The translations under genes and the position numbers were made by a program. A DNA stretch of 64,000 nt from the NCBI RefSeq assembly GCF_900106665.1, contig NZ_FNNA01000001.1:620001-684000 (forward strand), in the 5' to 3' direction. Every line of letters begins with the position of its first letter. The first letter of the stretch is position 1. This document shows positions 38,317-45,413 of this stretch, piece after piece. The stretch is from Paracoccus sanguinis (lineage in GTDB: Bacteria; Pseudomonadota; Alphaproteobacteria; Rhodobacterales; Rhodobacteraceae). The notes under the pieces were generated by a model. The model had not been told where the DNA came from and did not search any database. It worked only from the letters and a program-made list of their open reading frames with translations.

Positions 38317-38886
38317 TCACTCCTCGGTCTCGGCGGGGTCGGCGGCAGGGTCGGTGGCGGGGTCTTCGGCGGTCGTCACGGCGGCGTCGGCCGGCGGCTC
38401 GGCCTCGTCCATCGGCTCGGCGTCCAGGGATTCGGGTTCGGCGGCCTCGGGCGCGGCGTCCGTGGTCGGCGCGGCCGCGGCCCCGTCCGCCGCCGGGCGG
38501 CGCGGGCGGGGCGGCGGGGCGCCGCGGTTCTGCGAGGGCACCGGATCGAGCAGATCCTCGCCCGCCGCCGCGTCGGCCGCGCCCGCCGCCACGGCGTTCG
38601 GGTCGGGATAGTCCACGTTGCGGGCATTGCCGAACTGCGTCGCCTGCACCGGGCCGAGCCGCAGCCGGTCGAAGTTCATGTCCACCAGCGCCCGCAGCCG
38701 GTCGGGGCGGTTGAGATAGGCCCACTCGGCCCGCAGCACCCCCAGATCGTCGCGCAGCCGGGCGATCTCGTTCTGGACCGCCTGCATCTCGTCGATCTGG
38801 GCCTGGGTACGGTAGTTCTCGCGGTAGGCCCAGAACGCCAGCCCCATCACCGCCAGCACCGTCATCAGATAGACCAGCGCCCGCAT
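38317..38886 (-). CDS. ftsL: Cell division protein FtsL, with a long acidic tail
   Basis: The product has 189 residues. One membrane helix (about 3-21) is followed by a coiled coil (about 24-60, TQAQIDEMQAVQNEIARLRD) and the conserved AYLNRPDRLRAL segment. This is the FtsL pattern, but typical FtsL is 90-130 residues long. The last 95 or so residues form an Ala/Pro/Asp/Glu-rich tail with no fold that I can name. FtsL forms the FtsQLB complex that activates FtsWI. It overlaps rsmH by one base. Confidence 0.88.
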   Translation of the reverse strand: MRALVYLMTVLAVMGLAFWAYRENYRTQAQIDEMQAVQNEIARLRDDLGVLRAEWAYLNRPDRLRALVDMNFDRLRLGPVQATQFGNARNVDYPDPNAVAAGAADAAAGEDLLDPVPSQNRGAPPPRPRRPAADGAAAAPTTDAAPEAAEPESLDAEPMDEAEPPADAAVTTAEDPATDPAADPAETEE

Positions 38887-39860
38887 CAGCCCGCCCCCGG
38901 CAGGGTCGGCAGCCCCAGCGCGGCCGGATCCGCGCTGCCCGCGGGCGCGTCGGTGCGCACGGCCACACGCAGGAAGGCCGAGCGGGCGCGGGGGTTTTCG
39001 GCCAGCTCGGCGTCGTCGGCGCCGATGGCGCGGCGGAACGGCAGGGTGAAGGCGGCGGCGCCGTGGACCACCTCGGGCGCGTAGCGGCTGCCGCCGCCGG
39101 CGGCATTGGCGCGGGACTGCATGAAGCGCTTGACGATCCGGTCCTCGAGCGAGTGGAAGCTGACCACCGCCAGCCGCCCGCCGGGGGCCAGGGCACGCTC
39201 GGCGGCGGCGAGGCCGGCGACGAGCTGGCCGAACTCGTCGTTCACCCAGATGCGGATCGCCTGGAAGCTGCGGGTGGCGGGGTGGCTCTGGCCGGGCTTC
39301 GGGCGCGGCAGGCAGGACTGCACCACCTCGGCCAGCTGGCCGGTGGTGGACAGCGGCCGCGCGGCGACGATGGCGCGGGCGATGCGGCGGGCGGCGCGCT
39401 CTTCCCCGTAATGATAGAGGACGTCGGCGATCAGCGCCTCGTCGGCGGAATTGAGCAGGTCGGCGGCGCTGTCGCCGTCCTGCGCCATCCGCATATCGAG
39501 CGGCCCGTCGCGCAGGAACGAGAACCCGCGCTGGGGCTGGTCGAGCTGCATCGAGCTGACGCCGAGGTCCAGCACCACCCCGTCCACCGGCCCGCCGGCG
39601 AGGGCGTCGAGGTCCGAGAACGTCCCCTGCACCAGCCGCAGCCGGTCGCCATAGTCGCCCGCCCAAGGCCGCGCCATGTCGAACACCGCCGGGTCGCGGT
39701 CGATGCCGATCACCTGCGCCGCGCCCGCGTCAAGGAGGCCGCGCGCATAGCCGCCGGCGCCGAAGGTGCCGTCCACCCAGACGCCCGACACGGGCGCGAC
39801 CGCGGCCAGCAACGGGCGCAGCAGCACCGGGACGTGCGGCCCCTCGGCCGGCCCCGCCAT
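38886..39860 (-). CDS. rsmH: 16S rRNA (cytosine(1402)-N4)-methyltransferase
   Basis: The product has 324 residues. [13 protein letters not shown], the SAM-binding [32 protein letters not shown] and [16 protein letters not shown] are the standard RsmH motifs. It methylates N4 of C1402 in the ribosomal decoding site. ATG 39860 overlaps the mraZ stop by one base (TGATG) and its own stop overlaps ftsL in the same way. Confidence 0.97.
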   Translation of the reverse strand: MAGPAEGPHVPVLLRPLLAAVAPVSGVWVDGTFGAGGYARGLLDAGAAQVIGIDRDPAVFDMARPWAGDYGDRLRLVQGTFSDLDALAGGPVDGVVLDLGVSSMQLDQPQRGFSFLRDGPLDMRMAQDGDSAADLLNSADEALIADVLYHYGEERAARRIARAIVAARPLSTTGQLAEVVQSCLPRPKPGQSHPATRSFQAIRIWVNDEFGQLVAGLAAAERALAPGGRLAVVSFHSLEDRIVKRFMQSRANAAGGGSRYAPEVVHGAAAFTLPFRRAIGADDAELAENPRARSAFLRVAVRTDAPAGSADPAALGLPTLPGAG

Positions 39861-40372
39861 CAGACGGCCGCCTCGGCGCCCTGGGGCGGGGGCAGCAGCG
39901 ACAGGGGATCGGCCCCGGGCTCCAGCGCCGGCATCGCCGCGGCGATGGCGGCGAGGTCGGCCTCGTGGGTCTCGGGCGTCGAGAGTTTCAGATAGTCGCC
40001 CTGGGCGAGGAAGAAGCAGCGGTCGTCGAGCCCGATCTTCTCGCGCAGCCGCTGCGGCAGGACGAGGCGGCCGTCGGCGTCGATCTCGGCCTCTTCCGAG
40101 AGGCCGTTCATCAGCGTCTCGAGAAAGCTGCGCTCGGCCGAGCCGCGGGCCATGCGGCTGATCGCGGCGTCGATCTCGTCGATCGCCTCGACGGTGTACA
40201 GCCGCAGGCTGGTCCAGTCGGTGAAGCCATAGACGACGATGAGCTGGGCGCGCTTGCGGGCCTCGAAATCGGGGTCGGCGGATTCGAAGACGCGGCGAAA
40301 CCGGGCGGGGATCGAGATGCGCCCCTTGGCGTCGACCTTGACCTCCTCCGAGCCTCTGAACCTGCGTGCCAC
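39860..40372 (-). CDS. mraZ: Transcriptional regulator MraZ
   Basis: The product has 170 residues with two AbrB-like halves: [16 protein letters not shown] (about 13-28) and [21 protein letters not shown] (about 92-112). MraZ binds direct TGGGN repeats and represses its own operon in E. coli. A GTG start at 40372, with GGAAGGA about nine bases upstream, is chosen; the longer frame would start in the leader hairpin. It is the first gene of the dcw cluster. Candidate binding repeats lie upstream at 40624-40648 and 40945-40982. Confidence 0.94.
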   Translation of the reverse strand: MARRFRGSEEVKVDAKGRISIPARFRRVFESADPDFEARKRAQLIVVYGFTDWTSLRLYTVEAIDEIDAAISRMARGSAERSFLETLMNGLSEEAEIDADGRLVLPQRLREKIGLDDRCFFLAQGDYLKLSTPETHEADLAAIAAAMPALEPGADPLSLLPPPQGAEAAV

Positions 40373-40413
40373 GGCCCGCGTCCTTCCACTGTCCCTGCCC
40401 CAGATTGAGAAAG

Positions 40414-40447
40414 GGCGGATCGGGCCGCTGCCACTGCCCGATCCGCC
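40414..40447 (-). promoter_or_regulatory. Perfect 12-bp inverted repeat in the mraZ leader
   Basis: GGCGGATCGGGC at 40414-40425 pairs fully with 40436-40447 around a 10-base loop. It lies 42 bases upstream of the mraZ GTG. There is no T-tract, so a simple terminator is unlikely; a leader hairpin or a protein site is more likely. Confidence 0.6.
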
Positions 40448-40623
40448 GCCCTCGTCCCATCTCTGGGCCCCGAAGTTTCGGGGATCGCCCGGCTTTTTCG
40501 CGCCACCTGGGGGAGGTGCTGCTCGCGCGCGGCCAGGTCGGTTCACGGATGGCGGGGTGCCTGTATGAAGCCTGCCTTGGCTGGGGTCTTGCTGCCCCTT
40601 GTCAGCCCGTCGTCCGTAGGCAG

Positions 40624-40648
40624 AGGGATGGCATGGGAAAGCATGGGA
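40624..40648 (+). promoter_or_regulatory. Three MraZ-type GGGA repeats with 10-base spacing
   Basis: AGGGA, TGGGA and TGGGA begin at 40624, 40634 and 40644, an exact 10-base period. This matches the E. coli MraZ box rule (TGGGN repeats separated by 5 bases). The repeats read on the + strand, opposite to the dcw genes, about 250-275 bases upstream of the mraZ start. Confidence 0.6.
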
Positions 40649-40944
40649 AGCAACGGTTTTGTTCGCCCCCGTCGCGGGCGATCACGCGCGCGTCAGCCGG
40701 AACGGGCCGGGAACATCGGGGTGGTCGGGGGTTGGATGCGACAGATATTGAAGCCGCAAGGGCAGCATTCAACTAGATGTTGTGGCGGTTTTGGTGTGGC
40801 AGAATAGTGGCAGGTTTTCCCAGACCGACAGAAATCGGCCCACCCGCGGCGCCCTGCCCGCCAACTCGCGACCAAGGCCACGCGCGGATCACGGCCCCTC
40901 ACGCGGCCGCGATTCGCTGTCCGGGCGGCGCGGTGGCCGCGCCG

Positions 40945-40982
40945 TCCCAGGCTTTCCCAGCGGTCTTTCCCGTGTTTTCCCG
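40945..40982 (-). promoter_or_regulatory. Second MraZ-type box set, on the dcw strand
   Basis: On the minus strand CGGGA (40982-40978), CGGGA (40972-40968), TGGGA (40959-40955) and TGGGA (40949-40945) appear as two pairs, each with a 10-base period, 13 bases between pairs. A single TGGGA lies further on at 40822-40818. They lie between the mrp stop and the mraZ leader in the orientation of the dcw genes. Confidence 0.55.
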
Positions 40983-40985
40983 GCC

Positions 40986-42089
40986 TCAGGCCATCCCGCC
41001 CTGCACCAGCCGATCGGCCAGCCGCGCATAGGCGTCGGCCACCGGCCCGGCCGCCAGCGCCGCGGGCTGGCCCGAATCGCCGCCCAGCCGCACCGACAGG
41101 TCGAGTGGGATCTCGCCAAGGAACGGCAGCCCGCGGGCCTGCGCCTCGGCCGCGACGCCGCCGTGGCCGAACAGATGCGCCTCATGCCCGCAGTTGGGGC
41201 AGACATAGGCGCTCATGTTCTCGACGAGCCCCAGCACCGGGGTCTTGAGCTTGGCGAACATGTCGATGGCCCGCCGGGCGTCGATCAGCGCCACGTCCTG
41301 CGGAGTCGAGACGATGATCGCGCCCGTCACCGGCGCCTTCTGGCACAGGCTCAGCTGCACGTCGCCCGTCCCCGGCGGCAGGTCCACCAGCAGCACGTCG
41401 AGATCGCCCCACTCGACCTGGTTCAGCATCTGCTGCAGCGCGCCCATCAGCATCGGGCCGCGCCAGACGACCGCCTCGCCGTCCTTCATCATCAGCCCCA
41501 GCGACATCATGGTGACGCCGTGGGCGTGGACGGGAATGATCCGGTCCCCCTCGCTGCGCGGCCGCTCCGAGACGCCGAGCATCCGCGGCTGGCTGGGGCC
41601 GTAGATGTCGGCGTCGAGCACCCCGACCCGCCGTCCGGCGCGGGCCAATGCCACGGCGAGGTTGGTGGTCAGCGTGGACTTGCCGACCCCGCCCTTGCCC
41701 GAGCCGATGGCGACGATCCGGGCGACGCCGGGGATCGCCTGCGGCCCGGCCTGCGGGGTCGGGTGGCGGCCGATGGTCAGGCTGGGCGGAGCGCCCGCCC
41801 CTGCTGCCCCCGGTTGGCCCGAGCGCGCCGCGACCTGCGGCCGCGCCCCGGCCGGGGCGGTGGTGACGATGCTCACCCGCGGCACCCCGAGCGCGGTCAG
41901 CCGGCGTTCGGCCTCGGCGCGGGCGGGGTCGAGGGCGCGGGCGAACTCGGCGTCAGGCGCCTCGATCACGAAGCGGACCTCGTCGTCCGAGATCGTCAGC
42001 GCCCGGATCATGTCGGCCTCGGCCAGGGTCCGGCCGCCGGGAATCGGCACCTGCGCCAGTTCCCGCATCACCTCGTCGCGCGTCGCCAT
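40986..42089 (-). CDS. Mrp/ApbC family P-loop ATPase, iron-sulfur carrier
   Basis: The product has 367 residues. The N-terminal MIP18-like (DUF59) domain (about 1-80) is followed by an Ala/Pro/Gly linker and then the MinD-like ATPase with IAIGSGKGGVGKSTLTTNLA (deviant Walker A) and GVLDADIYGPSQPRML. The CPNC pair in AYVCPNCGHEAHLFG is the cluster-binding CxxC. It delivers Fe-S clusters to target proteins. GAGGAAA upstream supports the start at 42089. Confidence 0.93.
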   Translation of the reverse strand: MATRDEVMRELAQVPIPGGRTLAEADMIRALTISDDEVRFVIEAPDAEFARALDPARAEAERRLTALGVPRVSIVTTAPAGARPQVAARSGQPGAAGAGAPPSLTIGRHPTPQAGPQAIPGVARIVAIGSGKGGVGKSTLTTNLAVALARAGRRVGVLDADIYGPSQPRMLGVSERPRSEGDRIIPVHAHGVTMMSLGLMMKDGEAVVWRGPMLMGALQQMLNQVEWGDLDVLLVDLPPGTGDVQLSLCQKAPVTGAIIVSTPQDVALIDARRAIDMFAKLKTPVLGLVENMSAYVCPNCGHEAHLFGHGGVAAEAQARGLPFLGEIPLDLSVRLGGDSGQPAALAAGPVADAYARLADRLVQGGMA

Positions 42090-42424
42090 GTCCGGTTTCC
42101 TCTGTCGCTTGTCAGACCCGATATAGGCGGGCACCGATTCGACGACCAGTGCCGAGCGCCGGGGCGGCGCGAGAGCGGGCGTGCACCCTGTCCAATGCCG
42201 CTGCGCAGCATTTGATGCCCCGCGCGGCCCCGGACGTTGCGTCAAACACATGATATTCGGATGAGAAATCCAGTTTATTAACCTTTAGGCGCGGTTTTTG
42301 AGCCGAATATGAGCGTTTCTTCGCCGGTTCCGTTCGCAGCCATGCACTAATTGCATATCTGTTAGCGCCAAATGGCCATTGTGCGTTCGCAGCATACAGG
42401 CCAGATTGCCTGCAAGGAACACGA
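42090..42424. other. Gene-free region upstream of the hairpin array
   Basis: No gene is supported here. An AT-richer stretch at 42241-42370 contrasts with the surroundings. It carries an inverted repeat of ATATTCGG (42253-42260) and CCGAATAT (42303-42310), separated by 42 bases. A promoter for the downstream sRNA array is expected in this stretch, but I could not fix -35 and -10 boxes with confidence. Confidence 0.45.
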
Positions 42425-42442
42425 GCCGATCTCCTCCCCGGC
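42425..42442 (+). repeat. Remnant hairpin 0 of the CCTCCTCCC array
   Basis: A short GCCG/CGGC stem (42425-42428 with 42439-42442) encloses ATCTCCTCCC, one base short of the full CCTCCTCCC motif. It is the first of seven such hairpins and may be a decayed unit. Confidence 0.5.
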
Positions 42443-42460
42443 AGATGTTCCGAATGCAGC

Positions 42461-42534
42461 CGGACCCCTCCTCCTCCCTGGGTTCGCGTTGTCGGCGGCG
42501 GCCCCTCTCCTCCTCCCCGGGGTCGCCGCTTCCC
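42461..42534 (+). ncRNA. Cuckoo-type sRNA unit 1 (two CCTCCTCCC-loop hairpins)
   Basis: Hairpin 1: CGGACCC (42461-42467) pairs with 42480-42486 (one G-U pair) around the 12-base loop CTCCTCCTCCCT. Hairpin 2: GCGGCGGCCCC (42495-42505) pairs with 42519-42529 around TCTCCTCCTCCCC, followed by TTCCCTTCCC. Cuckoo/CcsR RNAs of Rhodobacter relatives are two-hairpin RNAs with CCUCCUCCC loops, so I assign this unit to them by structure, not by homology search. Confidence 0.7.
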
Positions 42535-42567
42535 TTCCCGCCGGGTCAGCGCGGGAACGAGATACGA

Positions 42568-42632
42568 CGGCCCTTCCTCCTCCCCGGGCCGGACGTGGCG
42601 ATGGCGACCGACCTCCTCCCCGGTTCCATCGC
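42568..42632 (+). ncRNA. Cuckoo-type sRNA unit 2
   Basis: Hairpin 1: CGGCCC (42568-42573) pairs with 42586-42591 around TTCCTCCTCCCC. Hairpin 2: GCGATGG (42598-42604) pairs with CCATCGC (42626-42632), and an inner ACCG (42607-42610) pairs with CGGT (42621-42624), leaving the loop ACCTCCTCCC. The stem sequences differ entirely from units 1 and 3, yet pairing and loop motif are kept, which argues for selection on structure. No clear T-tract follows. Confidence 0.65.
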
Positions 42633-42640
42633 AACGGATA

Positions 42641-42712
42641 CGCGGCCCTCCTCCTCCCCGGGCCAGCGTTGTGCGGCGGCGCCCCTCCTCCTCCCTGGGC
42701 GCCGCCGCTTTT
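42641..42712 (+). ncRNA. Cuckoo-type sRNA unit 3, ending in an intrinsic terminator
   Basis: Hairpin 1: GGCCC (42644-42648) pairs with 42660-42664 around TCCTCCTCCCC, with CGC/GCG pairing outside. Hairpin 2: a perfect 12-bp stem (42673-42684 with 42697-42708) around CTCCTCCTCCCT is followed by TTTT at 42709-42712, so it is both motif hairpin and terminator. The spacer GCGTTGT between hairpins is shared with unit 1, showing duplication. Confidence 0.72.
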
Positions 42713-42759
42713 CATTCCGACCCTTTCCTTCGACGGCCGTGCGGATTACCCCCGATCCC

Positions 42760-43536
42760 ATGTTGTCCTATCAGCACGCATATCACGCCGGAAACCTGGC
42801 CGACGTGCACAAGCACGCGCTGCTGGCCGTGGCGCTGGCGCGGATGGTCGAGAAGCCCAAGCCGCTCACCTACCTCGAGACCCACGCCGGGCGCGGCCTC
42901 TATGACCTCGGCGCCCCCGAGGCGCGGCGCACGGGCGAGGCCGCCGCCGGGATCACCCGCGCGCTGGCCGAGGGCTGGCTGCCCGAGGGCCACCCGTTGC
43001 GCACGGCGCTCGAAGCGGTCCGGGCGGCGCACGGGCCGGACGCCTATCCCGGTTCGCCGCTGGTGGCTGGGGCGCTGCTGCGGCCGGGCGACCGCGCGCA
43101 TCTCGCCGAGCTGCACCCGGCCGAGTTCGCAGCGCTTCAGGCGGTGGCGGGGTTCGCCGACCTGCGCCACGAGGACGGGTTCGCCATGGCCAACGCGCTG
43201 CTGCCGCCGACCCCGCGGCGGGGGCTGCTGCTCATCGACCCGAGCTATGAGGTCAAGGCCGACTATGACCGGCTGCCGGGCTGGATCGGGCGCATGGCGG
43301 GCAAGTGGAACGTCGGCGTGATCGCGCTCTGGTATCCGATCCTGAGCGACGCCCGCCACCGGCCGATGGCCCAGGCGCTGGCCGCCGCCCACCCGGAGGC
43401 GCTGCGCTCCGAGGTGCGGTTTCCGCCGGCGCGGCCGGGGCACGGGATGGTCGGGTCCGGGATGGTGGTGCTGAACCCGCCGTTCGGGCTCGAGGTCGAG
43501 GCGGCGCGGCTCGCGGCGATTTACGCCGGGCTGTAG
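42760..43536 (+). CDS. rlmJ: 23S rRNA (adenine(2030)-N6)-methyltransferase RlmJ
   Basis: The product has 258 residues. The N-terminus MLSYQHAYHAGNLADVHKHALLA is the family signature. YLETHAGRGLYDL is the SAM loop, and LLIDPSYEVKADYDRL replaces the usual DPPY catalytic motif with DPSY, which I believe is tolerated in relatives. It methylates A2030 of 23S rRNA. The start has no good ribosome site and lies 48 bases after the terminator of the hairpin array, so its expression signals are unusual. A longer in-frame start at 42379 is rejected. Its end overlaps the convergent GFA gene by 16 bases. Confidence 0.92.
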   Translation: MLSYQHAYHAGNLADVHKHALLAVALARMVEKPKPLTYLETHAGRGLYDLGAPEARRTGEAAAGITRALAEGWLPEGHPLRTALEAVRAAHGPDAYPGSPLVAGALLRPGDRAHLAELHPAEFAALQAVAGFADLRHEDGFAMANALLPPTPRRGLLLIDPSYEVKADYDRLPGWIGRMAGKWNVGVIALWYPILSDARHRPMAQALAAAHPEALRSEVRFPPARPGHGMVGSGMVVLNPPFGLEVEAARLAAIYAGL

Positions 43537-43964
43537 CGCAGCCGCCCGGCCTCGCGCGACACGCCGCTGTCGGCCGGGTGCGCCTCGCCGTCCATCACCG
43601 GCAGGTCGAAGAAATCGAAGGGCGACACCCCGTCGAGGCAGGCCGCGTTCACCGCCAACTGACCGGGGACCGAGCGGCGCGCGTGGTGGGTCGGGATGCC
43701 GCAGATCCCGCAGAACCAGTGCTGCGCAGTGCCGGTGTTGAAGCGGTAGTCGCGCAGGCTCTCGCCCGAGATGAGCGTGAAGCCGCCGTCGGCGACGGTG
43801 ACCGCGACCGTCCCCTTCATCCGGCAGAAGGAGCAGGTACAGCGCCGCGCCGTCCGAAGCCCGTCGGCGAGCCGCACCCGGAACCGCACCGCGCCGCAGT
43901 GGCATCCGCCCTCGGCCTCGGCCATCGCCGGGTCGGGGCCGCCGTCGCGCAGCGTGACGCTCAT
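43521..43964 (-). CDS. GFA/CENP-V family zinc protein
   Basis: The product has 147 residues. The cysteine pattern GGCHCGAVRFR, CTCSFCRMKG and HWFCGICGIPTHH is the two-zinc site of the GFA (glutathione-dependent formaldehyde-activating) fold. Many family members are not true formaldehyde enzymes, so only the fold is firm. It is convergent with rlmJ and 10 bases after cbpM on the same strand, so it may be co-transcribed with cbpA-cbpM. Confidence 0.88.
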   Translation of the reverse strand: MSVTLRDGGPDPAMAEAEGGCHCGAVRFRVRLADGLRTARRCTCSFCRMKGTVAVTVADGGFTLISGESLRDYRFNTGTAQHWFCGICGIPTHHARRSVPGQLAVNAACLDGVSPFDFFDLPVMDGEAHPADSGVSREAGRLRYSPA

Positions 43965-43974
43965 CCTGCGGCGC

Positions 43975-44319
43975 TCAGCGTTCGATCACGACCACGCGGG
44001 CGATCACCTCGCGCAGGCGGGCCCGGGTCTCGGGTGGCTCTTCGGCGAGCGCCCCCAGCACCGCGCGCATGTCGCCGCGCATCCCGTTCAGCTGGTCGAT
44101 CAGCGACAGCACCAGCCGCAGCGCCTCGTCATGCAGCTCGAACGCCTCGTCGAGGTCGAGCGCCAGCCGCAGCCGCGCCGCGTCGATGTCGGCAAAGCGC
44201 GGCTCGGCGTCGGCCTTGAGCGGGCGCACCACGCCGGCCTCGGTCAGCGCCGCGAGGCGGTCGGCGGAGAGTTCGGGAATCAGCGCGAGCAGTTCCTCGC
44301 GCGACATCGAGCGGCTCAT
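43975..44319 (-). CDS. cbpM: Chaperone modulator CbpM
   Basis: The product has 114 residues, mostly helical, with a MerR-like segment ([10 protein letters not shown], about 24-34) and a C-terminal helix bundle. It follows the DnaJ-like cbpA with a 4-base overlap, the classical cbpA-cbpM arrangement in which CbpM inhibits the J-domain of CbpA. The call rests partly on that context. Confidence 0.82.
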   Translation of the reverse strand: MSRSMSREELLALIPELSADRLAALTEAGVVRPLKADAEPRFADIDAARLRLALDLDEAFELHDEALRLVLSLIDQLNGMRGDMRAVLGALAEEPPETRARLREVIARVVVIER

Positions 44320-45251
44320 CGTCCCCTCCCCTTGTCGGCGCGCGGGTCATAGGGATGGCCCTCGTGCCAGCGCCGGATGAAGCTCTCGAGCTCGTCGTCG
44401 ATCACCGGCGGCAGCATGATCCGCAGCTCGACATACTGGTCGCCGCGCTTTCCGCCCTCGCCCTTCAGCCCGCGGCCGCGCAGCCTGAGCTTGCGCCCGG
44501 ACGAGGCGCCCGCGGGCACCGTCAGCTTCACCGGCCCGTCGAGCGTCTCGGCCTCGACCTTGGCGCCCAGCACCGCCTCGTCGAGCGAGATCGGCAGGAT
44601 GGTGATCACGTCGTCGCCGTCGCGCCGCCAGTCCGGGTGGTCGGCCACCGTGACCTGCAGCAGCGCGTCGCCGGCGGCGCCGTCGCCCATCCCCGCGCCG
44701 CCCTTGCCGCGCAGCCGGATGGTCTGGCCATCGCGCGTCCCGGCCGGGATCGCCACGTCAAGCATGTTGCCGTCGGGCAGCGTGATCCGCGTCGTGCCGC
44801 CCCGCGCGGCGGTCAGGAAATCGACCTCGAGCGTATAGCGGTGGTCCTGCCCGCGCATGTCGAAGCTGCGCGCGCCCCCGCCGCCCCGGCGCCCGGCCCG
44901 CGCGCCGCCGACGCCATCGCCGAAGAGGTCGGCGAACACGTCCGAGAAGTCGCCGTAATGCGCCTGCTCGCGGTAGGGGTTGCCCTGCGCCTCGGCGAAG
45001 TCGCGATAGTAGCGGCGCTGCGGCCGCTCCTGCCCCTGCGCGTCGATCTCGCCCCGGTCGAAGCGGGCGCGCTGCTCGGGGTCCTTGAGCAGGTCATATG
45101 CGGCCGAGGCGGCCTTGAAGCGCTCCTGCGCCGCCGGGTCGTCGTTCAGGTCCGGGTGGTCGGACTTGGCGATCTTGCGATAGGCCTTCTTAAGCTCGGC
45201 CTCGGTCGCCGTCCGCGAAACGCCCAGCGCGGCATAGGGGTCGTCGGCCAT
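44316..45251 (-). CDS. cbpA: DnaJ-like co-chaperone CbpA
   Basis: The product has 311 residues. The J-domain (about 4-68) has the HPD motif in [14 protein letters not shown]-like linker ([14 protein letters not shown]) and two C-terminal substrate-binding domains ([19 protein letters not shown] onward) follow, with no zinc-finger cysteines. This is a type II DnaJ (CbpA class), stimulating DnaK ATPase. The gene is divergent from the nos operon with a 162-base gap. Confidence 0.9.
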   Translation of the reverse strand: MADDPYAALGVSRTATEAELKKAYRKIAKSDHPDLNDDPAAQERFKAASAAYDLLKDPEQRARFDRGEIDAQGQERPQRRYYRDFAEAQGNPYREQAHYGDFSDVFADLFGDGVGGARAGRRGGGGARSFDMRGQDHRYTLEVDFLTAARGGTTRITLPDGNMLDVAIPAGTRDGQTIRLRGKGGAGMGDGAAGDALLQVTVADHPDWRRDGDDVITILPISLDEAVLGAKVEAETLDGPVKLTVPAGASSGRKLRLRGRGLKGEGGKRGDQYVELRIMLPPVIDDELESFIRRWHEGHPYDPRADKGRGR

Positions 45252-45365
45252 CCGTTATCCTCTTTCCCGTCACGGCCCGAACGCAGCCGGGCCCCTGCCG
45301 TTTCCCTGCCCCGTGACGCGCCGCAAGGCAAGCGCGGGGTGCAGCGCGGCGTCGCGCCGGGGCGC

Positions 45366-45379
45366 TTGACTGATGTCAT
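45366..45379. promoter_or_regulatory. FNR/NNR-type box upstream of nosC
   Basis: TTGAC-N4-GTCAT matches the FNR-family pattern TTGAY-N4-RTCAA with one mismatch. Its centre is 41.5 bases upstream of base 45414, the class II activator spacing if transcription starts there. A poor -10 (TATCAC, 45401-45406) lies at the right distance. nos operons are known to be under FNR/NNR control. Confidence 0.6.
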
Positions 45380-45413
45380 GGCAGCGACGGGTGCGGGGCG
45401 TATCACCCGGACC

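Larger units (their letters stand above)
40373..40985. other. 613-base gene-free region upstream of the dcw cluster
   Basis: No convincing gene lies here. It holds two sets of MraZ-type repeats, a perfect 12-bp inverted repeat near mraZ, and a second inverted repeat at 40468-40483 (CCCCGAA and TTCGGGG). One weak promoter candidate on the minus strand is TTGAAT (40772-40767) with ATATCT (40748-40743) at 18-base spacing. If used, the mraZ leader would be about 365 bases. Both mrp (ends 40986) and mraZ are on the minus strand. Confidence 0.6.

Noticed and set aside
40565..40807. Small open frames upstream of mraZ
   Set aside because: No ribosome site, no domain, and they cover MraZ-type boxes. 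Treated as non-coding.
42425..42712. A CRISPR-like array
   Set aside because: Repeats are short and palindromic with unequal spacing, no unique spacers and no cas genes. The two-hairpin sRNA reading explains them better.
42379..42759. An N-terminal extension of RlmJ encoded across the hairpin array
   Set aside because: The extension is Ser/Pro/Arg repeat sequence created by the hairpins, and the RlmJ family begins at MLSYQH.
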